This document shows positions 18,005 to 30,459 of a stretch of DNA of 64,000 bases, one piece after another. Location: contig NZ_WUTW01000004.1 in the NCBI RefSeq assembly GCF_009831215.1, forward strand, positions 124,001 through 188,000, read 5' to 3'. The notes under the pieces were generated by a model that saw nothing but the letters and a program-made list of their open reading frames with translations, was not told the DNA's origin and ran no database searches. Each line of letters begins with the position of its first letter. Position 1 is the first letter of the stretch. The position numbers and the translations under genes are program-made. The DNA comes from Actinomadura rayongensis. GTDB taxonomy: Bacteria; Actinomycetota; Actinomycetes; Streptosporangiales; Streptosporangiaceae.

Positions 18005-18658
18005 GTGGACCTCTTCTCACGCTCGTGGACGGCCCTGCGCGCGGCCGTGGACGCCCTCGCCGACGAGGACTTCGCCCAGCCGTCGGGCTGCGCCGGGTGG
18101 CTCGTGCGGGACCTGGTCTGCCACCTGGTCATCGACGCGCAGGACGTCCTGATCACGCTGGTGACCCCCACCGACGGCGAACCGACCGCCGACGCCACCA
18201 CCTACTGGGAACTGGTCGACCCGCCGACCGGCGACGACCCGCTCGACGCGCTGATCCCCCGCCTGGCCGCCGCGTACGGCGACCCGGGCCTGCTGAAGTT
18301 CCACCTCGACGACCTCGGCTCCGCCGCCGGACGCGCCGCCGAACTCGCCGACCCGTCCGTCCGGGTCGCGACGAAGGACGTCGTGCTGACCGCCGGGGAC
18401 TACCTGACGGCCTACCTCATGGAATGGACGCTGCACCACCTCGACCTGGTCGCGCACCTGCCGTCCATCGCCGGACCCCCCGCCGACACCCTCGCCGCGG
18501 CGCGCACGGCCCTGGAAGAGATCGCCGGTGCCGCGTTCCCCACGTCGTTCTCCGACGCCGACGCCCTCCTGGTCGGCACCGGCCGCCGCACCCCGACCCC
18601 CGCCGAGCAGGCCGCACTCGGCGACCTGGCCGCCCGCCTCCCACTCGTCCTCGGCTGA
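18005..18658 (+). CDS. Maleylpyruvate-isomerase-N/DinB-fold family protein
   Basis: 217 residues. The four-helix start 'WTALRAAVDALADEDFAQPSGCAGWLVRDLVCHLVIDAQDVL' is the MDMPI_N/TIGR03083 pattern, with the metal-type histidine in 'LVCHLVIDAQ' and 'EWTLHHLDLVAHLP' further on. Such proteins are metal-dependent, thiol-linked isomerases or transferases (mycothiol-dependent in actinomycetes); the substrate is unknown. GTG at 18005 has no ribosome site and sits next to a clear promoter. The 3' end ('RLPLVLG', stop and following bases) has a diverged copy about 88 bases downstream. Confidence 0.78.
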   Translation: MDLFSRSWTALRAAVDALADEDFAQPSGCAGWLVRDLVCHLVIDAQDVLITLVTPTDGEPTADATTYWELVDPPTGDDPLDALIPRLAAAYGDPGLLKFHLDDLGSAAGRAAELADPSVRVATKDVVLTAGDYLTAYLMEWTLHHLDLVAHLPSIAGPPADTLAAARTALEEIAGAAFPTSFSDADALLVGTGRRTPTPAEQAALGDLAARLPLVLG

Positions 18659-18696
18659 CCGACCTCTAATCCCGCCCGACGCCCGCGCCCGACGGC
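18638..18696 (+). repeat. Direct repeat copy A (end of the MDMPI-like gene)
   Basis: About 58 bases covering the last codons, stop and downstream sequence ('CTCGTCCTCGGCTGAC', then 'GACCTCTA'), repeated with few differences at 18726-18783. It marks a local duplication. Confidence 0.7.
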
Positions 18697-18752
18697 CAGT
18701 CAGCGCGCCACGCTCGGCAACCCGGCTCCCGCTCGTCCTCGGCTGACGACCT

Positions 18753-21032
<2,280 letters not shown>

Positions 21033-21106
21033 CCCGGCTCCCCGTCCTCGGCCCAGCGCCACGTTCCGGACGAATCGTACGGCGGAACGCGGCGCCCGCG
21101 CGCCCG

Positions 21107-21799
21107 TCAGACGGCCGGGACGGCGACCGGACGAGGCCGCGCGGCGAAGGCACGATCGCGGACGACGAGCACCGCCAGCGCGATCATCCACGCGCTCCAG
21201 GCGACGTAGCCGAGGAAGTTGGCGGCGTCCGCGCCGGGCACGTCGAGCGGCACCACGATCCCGGCGGCGACGGCGAGCGCCGACAGGGCGGCGAGTCCGG
21301 CGAACCAGCGCGGGGCGCCGGGCATCGCGCGCAGGACGAGCAGCGTCCAGGACGCCGTGAGCAGGTAGCCGAGCGTCTCACCGACGGCCGTGCCGAGGTA
21401 GTGGTGCAGCACCGTGAAGACGGCCTCGGTCGTGGCGGGGTCGGCGGCGTGCGCGTCGGCGAGCGCCGGGACGGCGAACGGCCAGCGCAGCAGCCCGAGC
21501 ACTTGGACGAGCCCGGCGAGGACCCCGGTGTGGACGGCGAGCGTGGTCGCGGTGCCGGGCGGCAGGCGGCGCCCGAGCAGGACGGCGGCCGGGACGAGCA
21601 GCCCCGCGCCGAACGCCAGGAGCAGGAACCACCCCCCGATGACGTGCGGGTTCGCGGCGAACCTGTCGAGGATCGTCCCGGCGGGCTCGGCGAGGACGCC
21701 GGGGTAGTCGAACACCGACCCGAGGCCGGCGAAGGCCGCGTTCGCGGCGGCCACTCCGCCGACGAGGGCGGCGGCGAGGGTCCATCGTCCGTCACGCAT
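21107..21799 (-). CDS. DUF4386-family membrane protein
   Basis: 230 residues with about six hydrophobic segments ('LAAALVGGVAAANAAFAGLG', 'GGWFLLLAFGAGLLVPAAVLL', 'TLAVHTGVLAGLVQVLGLL', 'GETLGYLLTASWTLLVL', 'FAGLAALSALAVAAGIVV', 'GYVAWSAWMIALAVLVV'), matching the DUF4386 pattern, including 'VFTVLHHYLGTAVGETLGY'. It is a plasma-membrane protein of unknown function. ATG at 21799. It is divergent from a TetR gene across a palindrome, so it is the likely main target of that repressor. Confidence 0.8.
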   Translation of the reverse strand: MRDGRWTLAAALVGGVAAANAAFAGLGSVFDYPGVLAEPAGTILDRFAANPHVIGGWFLLLAFGAGLLVPAAVLLGRRLPPGTATTLAVHTGVLAGLVQVLGLLRWPFAVPALADAHAADPATTEAVFTVLHHYLGTAVGETLGYLLTASWTLLVLRAMPGAPRWFAGLAALSALAVAAGIVVPLDVPGADAANFLGYVAWSAWMIALAVLVVRDRAFAARPRPVAVPAV

Positions 21800-21821
21800 G
21801 GCTGTGCTCCCAAAACTCTGA

Positions 21822-21845
21822 ACGGTGTTTAACATTAAACACTGT
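21822..21845. promoter_or_regulatory. TetR-type operator between divergent DUF4386 and tetR genes
   Basis: The core GTGTTTAACATTAAACAC (21825-21842) is symmetrical except for its two central pairs. It extends to AC...GT ends at 21822 and 21845 with one further mismatch. A second small palindrome, ACTGTACAGT, occupies 21841-21850. Both divergent promoters must overlap it, so one repressor dimer pair could control both genes. Confidence 0.65.
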
Positions 21846-21856
21846 ACAGTATTGCC

Positions 21857-22519
21857 ATGCCACCACGGAAGCGCGGACCGCGACGATCCGTCGACCGCTC
21901 GACGGTCCTGGACGCGGCCCTGGCCCTCGTCGACTCCGGCGGCCTCCAAGCGCTGACGATGCGGTCCCTGGCCGCCGAGGTGGGCCTGACGCCGGGCGCG
22001 CTCTACACCTACTTCCCGGACCGCGCGGCGATCGTGTCCGCGCTGGTGGACGCGCTGCTGGCCGAGGCCGACACGTCCGTCCTCGCCACCGCGTGGCCCT
22101 GGCAGGAGCGGATCACCACGTTCGCGCTGGGGCTGCGCGACGTGCTCCTGCGGCACCCGGGGATCGTCCCGGCCCTGCTCGGCGACGCGTTCCGGGGTCC
22201 GGTCGCGCTGACCGTCGGCGAACGCCTGCTGGACGCCCTCGCCGACGCGGGCCTCCCGCCGGACGAGGCCGCCCGCGCGTCCTACGGCGTGATGGTCTAC
22301 GTCCTCGGCGCGATCGCGCTGGAGGCGGCCGAGATCCCGCCGGGCGCGCCGGCCGCGCCGGAGGACGTCCGGATCGCCGAACGCCGCGCCGCGCTCGGCC
22401 ATCTCGACCCGTCCGCCCACCCCCGGACCCACGCGGCGGCCGACACGATCGCCGCCTACGTCTCCACCGACCAGTTCCGCTGGGGCCTGAACCGGATGCT
22501 GACGGGCCTGCGCCGCTGA
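21857..22519 (+). CDS. TetR/AcrR-family transcriptional regulator
   Basis: 220 residues. Residues about 10-60 form the TetR HTH ('SVDRSTVLDAALALVDSGGLQALTMRSLAAEVGLTPGALYTYFPDRAAIVSALVDALL'). The C-terminal half is the helical ligand pocket of the TetR_C_1 type. It is divergent from the DUF4386 gene with a strong palindrome between, typical of local autoregulation plus control of the neighbour. The ligand is unknown. Confidence 0.85.
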   Translation: MPPRKRGPRRSVDRSTVLDAALALVDSGGLQALTMRSLAAEVGLTPGALYTYFPDRAAIVSALVDALLAEADTSVLATAWPWQERITTFALGLRDVLLRHPGIVPALLGDAFRGPVALTVGERLLDALADAGLPPDEAARASYGVMVYVLGAIALEAAEIPPGAPAAPEDVRIAERRAALGHLDPSAHPRTHAAADTIAAYVSTDQFRWGLNRMLTGLRR

Positions 22520-22574
22520 CGAACGGGCGACACTTCGGTGACGTTACGTGTGGGAAACCTCACGGACTGGCACC

Positions 22575-24875
22575 ATGCGCTGCATGGCGCGTGAACGGTC
22601 GGCGCGGGCGCGCAGCGCGGGCGCCGCGCTCCTGGCCCTGATGATCATCGCGATCTGCGGCGGCCTGGTGGCGGTGCTGCGGCGCAGCGGGCTGGAAACG
22701 ACCGCGAGCTGGGCGCAGCTGGCGTCGGTGCCGCTGGCCGTCGCGCCGCTCGTCCCGCTGGTCGTCGGCGGCTGGCGCAGGCCCGGCCGGACGGTGAGCA
22801 CGCCCGAGCAGGTCGACCGCGCGCAGGAGACGCTGGCCGGGCTGGTCGCCGAGCAGTGGCGCGCGGAGATCCTCGCGCGGCGGCTGGACGATCCCGCGCC
22901 GCTGGCCGTCCGGTGGCGCCTGACCGGCCTGCCCGTCATGGACCGCGCGGCGGCGGGCGGGCGCCGGTTCCTGTCCGCCGGGCCGCGCCTCACCGCCCGC
23001 AGCGACCGGGTGGACGACCTCGTCCGCGCCTTCCGCGACCTCCCCCGCCGCCGCCTGGTCGTCCTCGGCGACCCGGGCATGGGCAAGACGACCCTGGCCG
23101 TCCTGCTCCTGCGCGGGCTGCTGCGCGACCGGCGCCCCGGCGACCCGGTCCCCGTCCTCGTGACGCTCGCGGGCTGGGCGCCGGACGCCGTGCCGTTCGA
23201 CGCCTGGTTCGCGTCCCGGCTCGCCGCGATGTACCCGGCCCTGCGCGCGGACGCGTTCGGCCCGGACGCGCCCGCCGCCCTGGTGCGCCGCCGCCGCGTC
23301 CTGCCGGTCCTGGACGGCCTGGACGAGGTCCCCGAACCGCTGCGCGCCCCCATGATCACCGCGTTGAACGCCGCGCTGACCGCCGACGACGGGCTCGTCC
23401 TGACCTGCCGCACCGCCGAGTACGCCGCCGCCGTCGCCGCGCCCGGCGGGGACGTCCTGACGGCCGGCGCGGTGATCGAGCCGCGTCCGCTGCGGCCCGC
23501 CGACACGGCCGCGTACGTGGCGCGGAGCCTGCCGCCGCATCCGCCGGGCGCGTGGCGGGACCTGGTCGCCGTCCTGGCCTCGGGCGAGCGGACGCCCGCC
23601 GCCGAGGCGCTGGCGACGCCGCTGGCGCTGTGGCTGCTGCGCAAGGTCTACGCCGACACGCGCACCGACCCGGCCGTCCTGCTGAACCGGACGTACTTCC
23701 GCACGCCCGAGGCGATCACCGGCCATCTGCTGGACCATCTCGTCCCGTCGCTCGCCGGGCCGGGCCGCGCGTGGACGTCCGGACGGGCCTCGATCTGGCT
23801 CGCCTACCTCGCCCGCCACCTGACGGCCGCGGGCACGACCGATCTGGCGTGGTGGAACCTGCGGCTCCGCCACCGCACGCTCGTCACCGCGTTGGTGGTC
23901 GGCGTGCTGGCCGGGCTGACGCTCACGCTGACGAACGCCGTCCTCTATGGGTTCACGAGCAAGCTGGGCAACGGCCTGGCCTACGGGTCGGGGTTCGCGG
24001 CACTGTGCGGGTTCTTCGGATGGGCGTCGGCGCGTCCGGCCCGCTCGCCGCTGCGCAAGGCCGCGCTGTGGCTGGCGGGCGGGCTGGTGTTCGGAGTGGC
24101 GAGCGGGCTCGGCGACGCCGTGACCGACGGCCTCGCCGACGGGCTCACCGACGGCCTCACGATCGGGCTCGCGGACGGCCTGTGCGTCGGCCTCGCCTAC
24201 GGCCTCGCGACCGGCTTCCGCGCCCCCGCGACCGCGCCCGCCCACGCCGAGTTCCGGCTGCGCGGCCGGACCCGCGCGCTCCTGCACCACCTGGCGATCT
24301 GCCTGACCGTCGGGCTGCTGTTCGGCCCGGCGGCGGGCCTGGTGAAGGTGCTCGCGGGCGAGGCGGGGCACGAGCTGGCGTACGGGCTGTCGGCCGGGCT
24401 GGCGGTGAGCGTGCACAGCGCGTCCACGCTCGGGGTCGTCTTCGGGCTGACGTTCGGGCCCGCGCTGGCCGTCCGGAACTGGGCGCGGACGCCGCAGCCC
24501 ACCGGCGGGCCGCAGACCCCGCGCGACGCGCTGCGCCGCGACCTGCGGCTGGCGTGCCTGGAGTCGGCGGCGCTCGGGCTCGCGACGGGCCTGGCGTTCG
24601 GGCTGTCGACGGGCCTGGTCGCGGGGCCGGTGGACGGGGTGAGCTACGGGCTGCTGTTCGGGCTCGCGTTCGCGGCGATGATCGCGCTGCGGAGCTGCGG
24701 GGTGACCTACCTCGTGACGCTGCTGTTCCTGCGGCGGCGCGTCCCGTTCCGGCTCATGCGGTTCCTGGACGACGCGCACCGCCTCGGCCTGCTGCGGCGG
24801 ACCGGGGCCGTCCACCAGTTCCGGCACGCCGACCTCCAGGATCGCCTGGCGGACGTCCGGTCGTCCCGGCGCTGA
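22575..24875 (+). CDS. Membrane-tethered NACHT-domain STAND NTPase with tetrapeptide-repeat C-terminus
   Basis: 766 residues from the ATG at 22575 (an ATG at 22584 or GTG at 22548 are alternatives; none has a good ribosome site). Two N-terminal hydrophobic helices (about 15-35, 46-66) precede a NACHT core: Walker A 'VVLGDPGMGKTTLAVLLLRGLL' (Lys171), Walker B 'RVLPVLDGLDEVPE' and the sensor 'LTCRTAEY'. The C-terminal 350 residues hold many hydrophobic segments rich in GL motifs, including a run of about ten tetrapeptides of GLxD/GLxx type at residues 511-548. Bacterial NACHT proteins include phage-defence sensors, and similar GL-rich membrane forms occur in actinomycetes; the role of this one is unknown. 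Confidence 0.8.
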   Translation: MRCMARERSARARSAGAALLALMIIAICGGLVAVLRRSGLETTASWAQLASVPLAVAPLVPLVVGGWRRPGRTVSTPEQVDRAQETLAGLVAEQWRAEILARRLDDPAPLAVRWRLTGLPVMDRAAAGGRRFLSAGPRLTARSDRVDDLVRAFRDLPRRRLVVLGDPGMGKTTLAVLLLRGLLRDRRPGDPVPVLVTLAGWAPDAVPFDAWFASRLAAMYPALRADAFGPDAPAALVRRRRVLPVLDGLDEVPEPLRAPMITALNAALTADDGLVLTCRTAEYAAAVAAPGGDVLTAGAVIEPRPLRPADTAAYVARSLPPHPPGAWRDLVAVLASGERTPAAEALATPLALWLLRKVYADTRTDPAVLLNRTYFRTPEAITGHLLDHLVPSLAGPGRAWTSGRASIWLAYLARHLTAAGTTDLAWWNLRLRHRTLVTALVVGVLAGLTLTLTNAVLYGFTSKLGNGLAYGSGFAALCGFFGWASARPARSPLRKAALWLAGGLVFGVASGLGDAVTDGLADGLTDGLTIGLADGLCVGLAYGLATGFRAPATAPAHAEFRLRGRTRALLHHLAICLTVGLLFGPAAGLVKVLAGEAGHELAYGLSAGLAVSVHSASTLGVVFGLTFGPALAVRNWARTPQPTGGPQTPRDALRRDLRLACLESAALGLATGLAFGLSTGLVAGPVDGVSYGLLFGLAFAAMIALRSCGVTYLVTLLFLRRRVPFRLMRFLDDAHRLGLLRRTGAVHQFRHADLQDRLADVRSSRR
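24105..24216 (+). repeat. 12-bp in-frame minisatellite in the NACHT gene
   Basis: About nine units of a GGCCTCNNNGAC-like 12-mer encode GLGD-AVTD-GLAD-GLTD-GLTI-GLAD-GLCV-GLAY-GLAT. Codon choice differs between units (GGG/GGC, CTC/CTG), so the array is not freshly expanded. Confidence 0.75.
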
Positions 24876-24908
24876 GCCCGGCCGGTTGACGGAACCACCG
24901 TCGGCTGT

Positions 24909-24927
24909 TTGACTGATTATCAGTCAA
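24909..24927. promoter_or_regulatory. Perfect operator-like palindrome before the SDR gene
   Basis: TTGACTGATTATCAGTCAA: two exact 8-bp arms around TTA, ending three bases before the GAGGAGG ribosome site. The form is typical of TetR-family sites in actinomycetes. No TetR gene adjoins it, so the regulator is probably encoded elsewhere or is one of the two TetR proteins in this window. Confidence 0.65.
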
Positions 24928-24940
24928 CCGAGGAGGCCCG

Positions 24941-25735
24941 ATGGCCCGGTCGCTGGACGGCGCTGCGGTGCTCCTGACGGGGGCGTCCAGCGGCATCGGC
25001 CGCGCGCTCGCGCAGACGCTGGCGGAACGCGGCGCCCGGCTGGCGCTCGCCGCGCGACGACGGGCGCTCCTGGACGAGGTCGCGACCGAGATCGCCGCCG
25101 CCGGACGGCCCCGGCCGCACGTGATCGAGGCGGACCTGTCCCGTCCCGGCGCCGCCGCCGACCTCGCGCGGGCCGCTCTCGACGCTCTCGGAACGGTGGA
25201 CGTCCTGGTCAACAACGCGGGCGCCGGGCTGGTCGGCGCGCAGGGCGTCCACGGCGACGACGCGGCGGCCCGCGCCCTGTTCGAGACGAACCTGTGGTCG
25301 CCGGTGGCGCTGACCCGCGCGCTGCTGCCCGCCCTGCGGGACCGGGACGGGCTGGTGGTCAACGTGACCTCCAGCCTCCAGTCCGTCCCGGTGCCGCTGC
25401 TCGGCTACTACGGCGCGTCCAAGGCGGCCCTGGCGCACCTCACGCGGACGCTGCGGCACGAGCTGCGCGCGGCGGGCGTCGGGGTGCTGGAGATCGTCCC
25501 GGGCGCGACCGACACCGCCGCGCGCGACGTCGATCTGCTGCCCTGGCGCGGGCGGCCCGTCCGCACCCCGCCGCCGGTGCCGCCCGCGTCGACGGCCCGC
25601 GCGATCACCCGGGCGATCGAGCGCGGGACCCGGCGCCGCGTGCATCCGCGCTCGTCGCTGCTGCCGCTGGAGTTCCCCGTCCTCGGCCGCGTGGCCGCGG
25701 CGGTGGCGGCGCGCCGCATCGCCGTCAGCCGGTGA
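24941..25735 (+). CDS. Short-chain dehydrogenase/reductase (classical SDR)
   Basis: 264 residues with the TGxxxGIG loop 'VLLTGASSGIGRALAQTLAERGARLALAARR', the 'VLVNNAGAG' motif, catalytic Ser in 'NVTSSLQS' and 'YYGASKAALAHLTRTL' (YxxxK). The C-terminus 'RRRVHPRSSLLPLEFPVLGRVAAAVAARRI' is basic and amphipathic, as in SDRs acting near membranes on lipid-like ketones. The ATG at 24941 follows GAGGAGG. The last 11 bases overlap the 3' end of the convergent hydrolase gene. Confidence 0.83.
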   Translation: MARSLDGAAVLLTGASSGIGRALAQTLAERGARLALAARRRALLDEVATEIAAAGRPRPHVIEADLSRPGAAADLARAALDALGTVDVLVNNAGAGLVGAQGVHGDDAAARALFETNLWSPVALTRALLPALRDRDGLVVNVTSSLQSVPVPLLGYYGASKAALAHLTRTLRHELRAAGVGVLEIVPGATDTAARDVDLLPWRGRPVRTPPPVPPASTARAITRAIERGTRRRVHPRSSLLPLEFPVLGRVAAAVAARRIAVSR

Positions 25736-26570
25736 CGCGGGTGATCCACGCGACCAGGTCGGATTCGACCTCGTCGCGGTTGGTCTCGTTGAGGATCTCG
25801 TGCCGGGCGCCGGGATAGGTGCGGTAGGTCAGGTCCGTCAGGCCGGCCGAGCGGTAGCGCTGCACCACCAGGTCCGAGTGGGCGAGACCCGCGTTCAGAA
25901 CGTCCTCTTCACCGACCATCACGTAAATGGGGAGCGTGGGTCGGACGGTCGACGGGTCGGCGAGACGTTCCGCGGCGGCGACCGCCAAGTCGCCGGTGCT
26001 GGCGTCGTCGATCGCGAAGCCGCACCACGGGTCGGCGACGTAGGCGTCCACCTGCGCCTCGTCGCGGCTCAGCCAGTCGGCGTCGGTGCGGGACGGCTGG
26101 AACGGCGCGTTGAAGAAGGAGAACACGTCGCCGCCGGACGCGATGATCCGCTCCAGCAGGGCGTCCACGGCCGTCGTCCCGGAGAGGGCCACGCCCGCGA
26201 GCAGGTCGGCGTGGTCCAGGACGTACTGCTGCGCGGCGAACGACCCGAGGCTGTGCCCGACGAGGACGAGCGGCACGCCGGGATGCCGCTCGCGGACGAT
26301 CTGCGACAGCGTCACCATGTCCGCGACGAGCAGGTTCCAGCCGTCCGCGCCGAGGTCGCCGGGCGTGCCCTTCATGGTGTGGCCGTGGCCCCGGTGATCG
26401 TTGGCGTAGACCGTGTAGCCGAGGCGGTTGAGCCGTTCGGCGAGGTGGGCGTAGCGGGCCGCGTGCTCGCCCATGCCGTGCGAGATCTGGACGATCCCGC
26501 GCGGCCCGGCGGGGGCGGGCCACGCGTGGACGTGGATCTCCAGCCCGTCGCTGCTGGTGAACGTGAACAT
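25725..26570 (-). CDS. Monoacylglycerol-lipase/lysophospholipase-like alpha/beta hydrolase
   Basis: 281 residues with the Hydrolase_4 pattern of monoglyceride lipases: oxyanion loop 'QISHGMGEHAARYAHLAERL', nucleophile elbow 'LVGHSLGSFAAQQY', acid in 'MVGEEDVLN' and His in 'YPGARHEILNETNRDEV'. It lacks a signal peptide, so it is cytosolic. The ATG at 26570 directly abuts the glpD stop codon, making it the third gene of a glpK-glpD operon. Hydrolysis of monoacylglycerol or a glycerol monoester would release glycerol for the two upstream enzymes. The context is strong but the substrate is inferred. Confidence 0.85.
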   Translation of the reverse strand: MFTFTSSDGLEIHVHAWPAPAGPRGIVQISHGMGEHAARYAHLAERLNRLGYTVYANDHRGHGHTMKGTPGDLGADGWNLLVADMVTLSQIVRERHPGVPLVLVGHSLGSFAAQQYVLDHADLLAGVALSGTTAVDALLERIIASGGDVFSFFNAPFQPSRTDADWLSRDEAQVDAYVADPWCGFAIDDASTGDLAVAAAERLADPSTVRPTLPIYVMVGEEDVLNAGLAHSDLVVQRYRSAGLTDLTYRTYPGARHEILNETNRDEVESDLVAWITRVTG

Positions 26571-28078
26571 CTAGCGGCTCCTCAGCATCTCGGTGACCTG
26601 CGCGCGGATCTCGGGGGTGTCCAGCCCGCGCAGGGTGAGGGTGGTCCGGCGGCGGAGGACGTCGTCGGCGGTGGAGGCCCATTCACGGTCGCGGGCGTAC
26701 ACGACCTGCGCCCAGATGTCGGGGCCGTCCGGGTGGACGGGCGCGCCGAGCGCCGGGTCGGCCCGGACGAGGTCGGCGAGGTCGAACGCGAGCGTCCCGT
26801 AGTGGGTGGCGAGGTGCGCGGCGACGGCCGGGTCCATCGGCGCGGCGGCGAGGCGCTGCGCGACGGCGGCGGGCGCGGCGAGGCCCGGCAGCGGGACGGT
26901 CTTCAGCAGTTCCCCGCCGACGCCGAGCCGGTCCAGGATGACCTTGCCGATGTGGCGGTACGTCGTCCACTTGCCGCCCGCGATGGACAGCATCCCGCCG
27001 GGGCCCTCGGTCAGGACGGTCTCGCGCTTGGCGGTGGCGACGTCGCCGGGGCCGCCGGGCAGGACGCGCAGGCCCGCGAAGGCGTAGACGACGTCCGCGC
27101 GGCGCAGCCCGGACAGGCCGACGCCCGCCTCGCCGAGGATCTGGTCGATGTCGGCGTCGGTCGCGCGGACCTCGCCGGGCTCGCCCTCGTACGCCTCGTC
27201 GGTCGTGCCGAGCAGGAGGTGGTCCTCCCACGGGATCGCGAACGACACGCGGTACTTGTCGATCGGGATCGTCAGCGCGGCCTTCCACGGCTGGTGCCGC
27301 TTGAGGACGATGTGCGCCCCCTTCGACAGCCGGATGCTCGGCGCGGCGCTCGCGTCCTCCATCGCGCGGAGCCGGTCCACCCACGGGCCGGTCGCGTTGA
27401 GGACGAGCCGGGCCGCGACGCCGAACTCGGTGCCGTCCAGGCCGTCGCGCAGGTCGGCGCCGACGACGCGGCCCGCCGACATGCGCAGCCCGACGACGCC
27501 CGCGTGGTTGAGCACGACCGCCCCGGCGGCGACGGCCGCGCGCACGGTCATGATGGCGACGCGGCTGTCGTTCATCTGGTGGTCGGTGTAGACGGCGGCC
27601 GACTTCAGCCCCTCGGTCCGCAGCGCCGGGACCTGCTCCAGCGCGTGCGCCTTGGTGATCACGCGGCCGAGGCCGTCGCCGAACGCCGACAGCGCCGAGT
27701 ACAGGAACACCCCGGCGCCGAGCTTGGCGGCGCCGTGCGGGCCGTCGGCGTAGATCGGCACGACGAACCGGCGCGGGTTGACCAGGTGCGGGGCGACCTC
27801 GGCGGCGAGGCTGCGCCGCTCGCGGTGGTTCTCGGCGACGAGCCGGACGTTGCCCGTCTGGAGGTAGCGCAGCCCGCCGTGGACGAGCTTGGTGGACGCG
27901 CTGGACGTCGCCCCCGCGAAGTCGCCCGCGTCCACGAGCGCGACCCGGAGCCCGGCCTGCGCGGCGGTCCACGCGGCCGAGATCCCGACGATCCCGCCGC
28001 CGATGACGAGCAGGTCGAACTTGCCGCGGCCCAGTTCGGCGCGGATCTCCGAGCGTCCCGCGGCCGTGGTGGTCACGT

Positions 28079-28082
<4 letters not shown>
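26571..28082 (-). CDS. glpD: FAD-dependent glycerol-3-phosphate dehydrogenase
   Basis: 503 residues. The N-terminal FAD loop 'FDLLVIGGGIVGISAAWTAAQAGLRVALVDAGDFAGATSSASTKLVHGGLRYLQTG' and 'GPWVDRLRAMED', 'AFAGLRVL', 'GGKWTTYRHIGKVILDRLG' are diagnostic of GlpD, which oxidises glycerol-3-phosphate to dihydroxyacetone phosphate at the membrane and passes electrons to quinone. The start at 28082 overlaps the glpK stop (ATGA). It is regulated with glpK by the upstream IclR-type protein, by inference from operator placement. Confidence 0.93.
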
Positions 28083-29596
<1,514 letters not shown>

Positions 29597-29638
29597 CCGC
29601 GGCCCCTCCGACTCGTGAGATGGGGTGGTTTCCTGAAC

Positions 29639-29665
29639 AGTATCGGATTCGACTATGTCGAACAA
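29639..29665 (-). promoter_or_regulatory. glpK promoter with IclR/GylR-type operator
   Basis: TTCGACTATGTCGAA (29648-29662; arms TTCGA and TCGAA) sits just upstream of a minus-strand GATACT (29644-29639) that would serve as -10, with TTGTTC-like sequence as -35. A bound regulator would block RNA polymerase. The same architecture recurs at 30460-30476 next to the IclR gene. Confidence 0.65.
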
Positions 29666-29675
29666 CAGTCCCGCG

Positions 29676-30437
29676 TCAGAACATCGTGGCGCCGAGGTCG
29701 CGGCTGATCGACCGGGCCGCGTCGCGCACGGCCGCGACCAGCGCGGGCGGGAACGCGCCCCCGGGGGCGACCCGTTCGACGGCCCCGCCGATGCCGACCG
29801 CGCCGAGCGGGCTGCCCCGGTGGTCGCGGATCGGGGCGGCCAGGCCCGCGACGCCGTCCACCGCCTCCTCGCGCTCGCCCGCCCAGCCCAGCTCGCGGAT
29901 CGCGGCGCACTCGGCGTCCAACTCGGCGCGATCGGCCAGCGTGCGGCGGGTGAAGACCTTCAGCTCGTCGTCCAGCTCGCCGGGGGCGGCGGGGTCGAAG
30001 GCCAGCAGCACCTTGCCCCACGCCGTGGCGTGCAGCGGGAGCATCGACCCGACCTCCAGGACCTGGCGGCTCTCGTCCGGCCGGAACACGTGGTGGATGA
30101 CCAGCACGCCGCCCTGGTGCAGCACGCCGATCCGCACGCTCTCGCCGGTGACGCGCGCCAGGTCGTCGGCCCACATCAGCGAGCGGGCCCGCAGCTCGTG
30201 GACGTCGAGATAGCTGTTGCCGAGCCGCAGGAGCTCCGCGCCGAGCTGGTAGCGGCCCGTCTCCGGGTCCTGCTCGACGAAGCCCTCCTGCTGGAGCGTG
30301 CGCAGGATCCCGTGGACGGTCCCCTTGGCCAGCCCGAGCGTCACCGACACGTCCGACAGCGCCAGCTTCCGCTGGCCGCCGGCCAGCAGGCGCAGGATCG
30401 CCGCCGCGCGCTCAAGCGACTGGATTGAACCCGGCAT
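29676..30437 (-). CDS. gylR: IclR-family regulator of glycerol metabolism (GylR-like)
   Basis: 253 residues: IclR HTH at about 1-70 ('QSLERAAAILRLLAGGQRKLALSDVSVTLGLAKGTVHGILRTLQQEGFVEQD') and the effector domain ('LHATAWGKVLLAFDPAAPGELD', 'ELGWAGEREEAVDGVAGLAAPIRDHRGSPLGAVGIGG'). In Streptomyces the IclR protein GylR lies directly upstream of the glycerol operon and responds to glycerol or glycerol-3-phosphate. Position and orientation here are the same. ATG at 30437 after GGGAGGG. Its own putative -10 (GATAAT on the minus strand) lies inside the palindrome at 30460-30476, so autoregulation is likely. Confidence 0.85.
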   Translation of the reverse strand: MPGSIQSLERAAAILRLLAGGQRKLALSDVSVTLGLAKGTVHGILRTLQQEGFVEQDPETGRYQLGAELLRLGNSYLDVHELRARSLMWADDLARVTGESVRIGVLHQGGVLVIHHVFRPDESRQVLEVGSMLPLHATAWGKVLLAFDPAAPGELDDELKVFTRRTLADRAELDAECAAIRELGWAGEREEAVDGVAGLAAPIRDHRGSPLGAVGIGGAVERVAPGGAFPPALVAAVRDAARSISRDLGATMF

Positions 30438-30459
30438 CCACCCTCCCTAGACGACTGTG

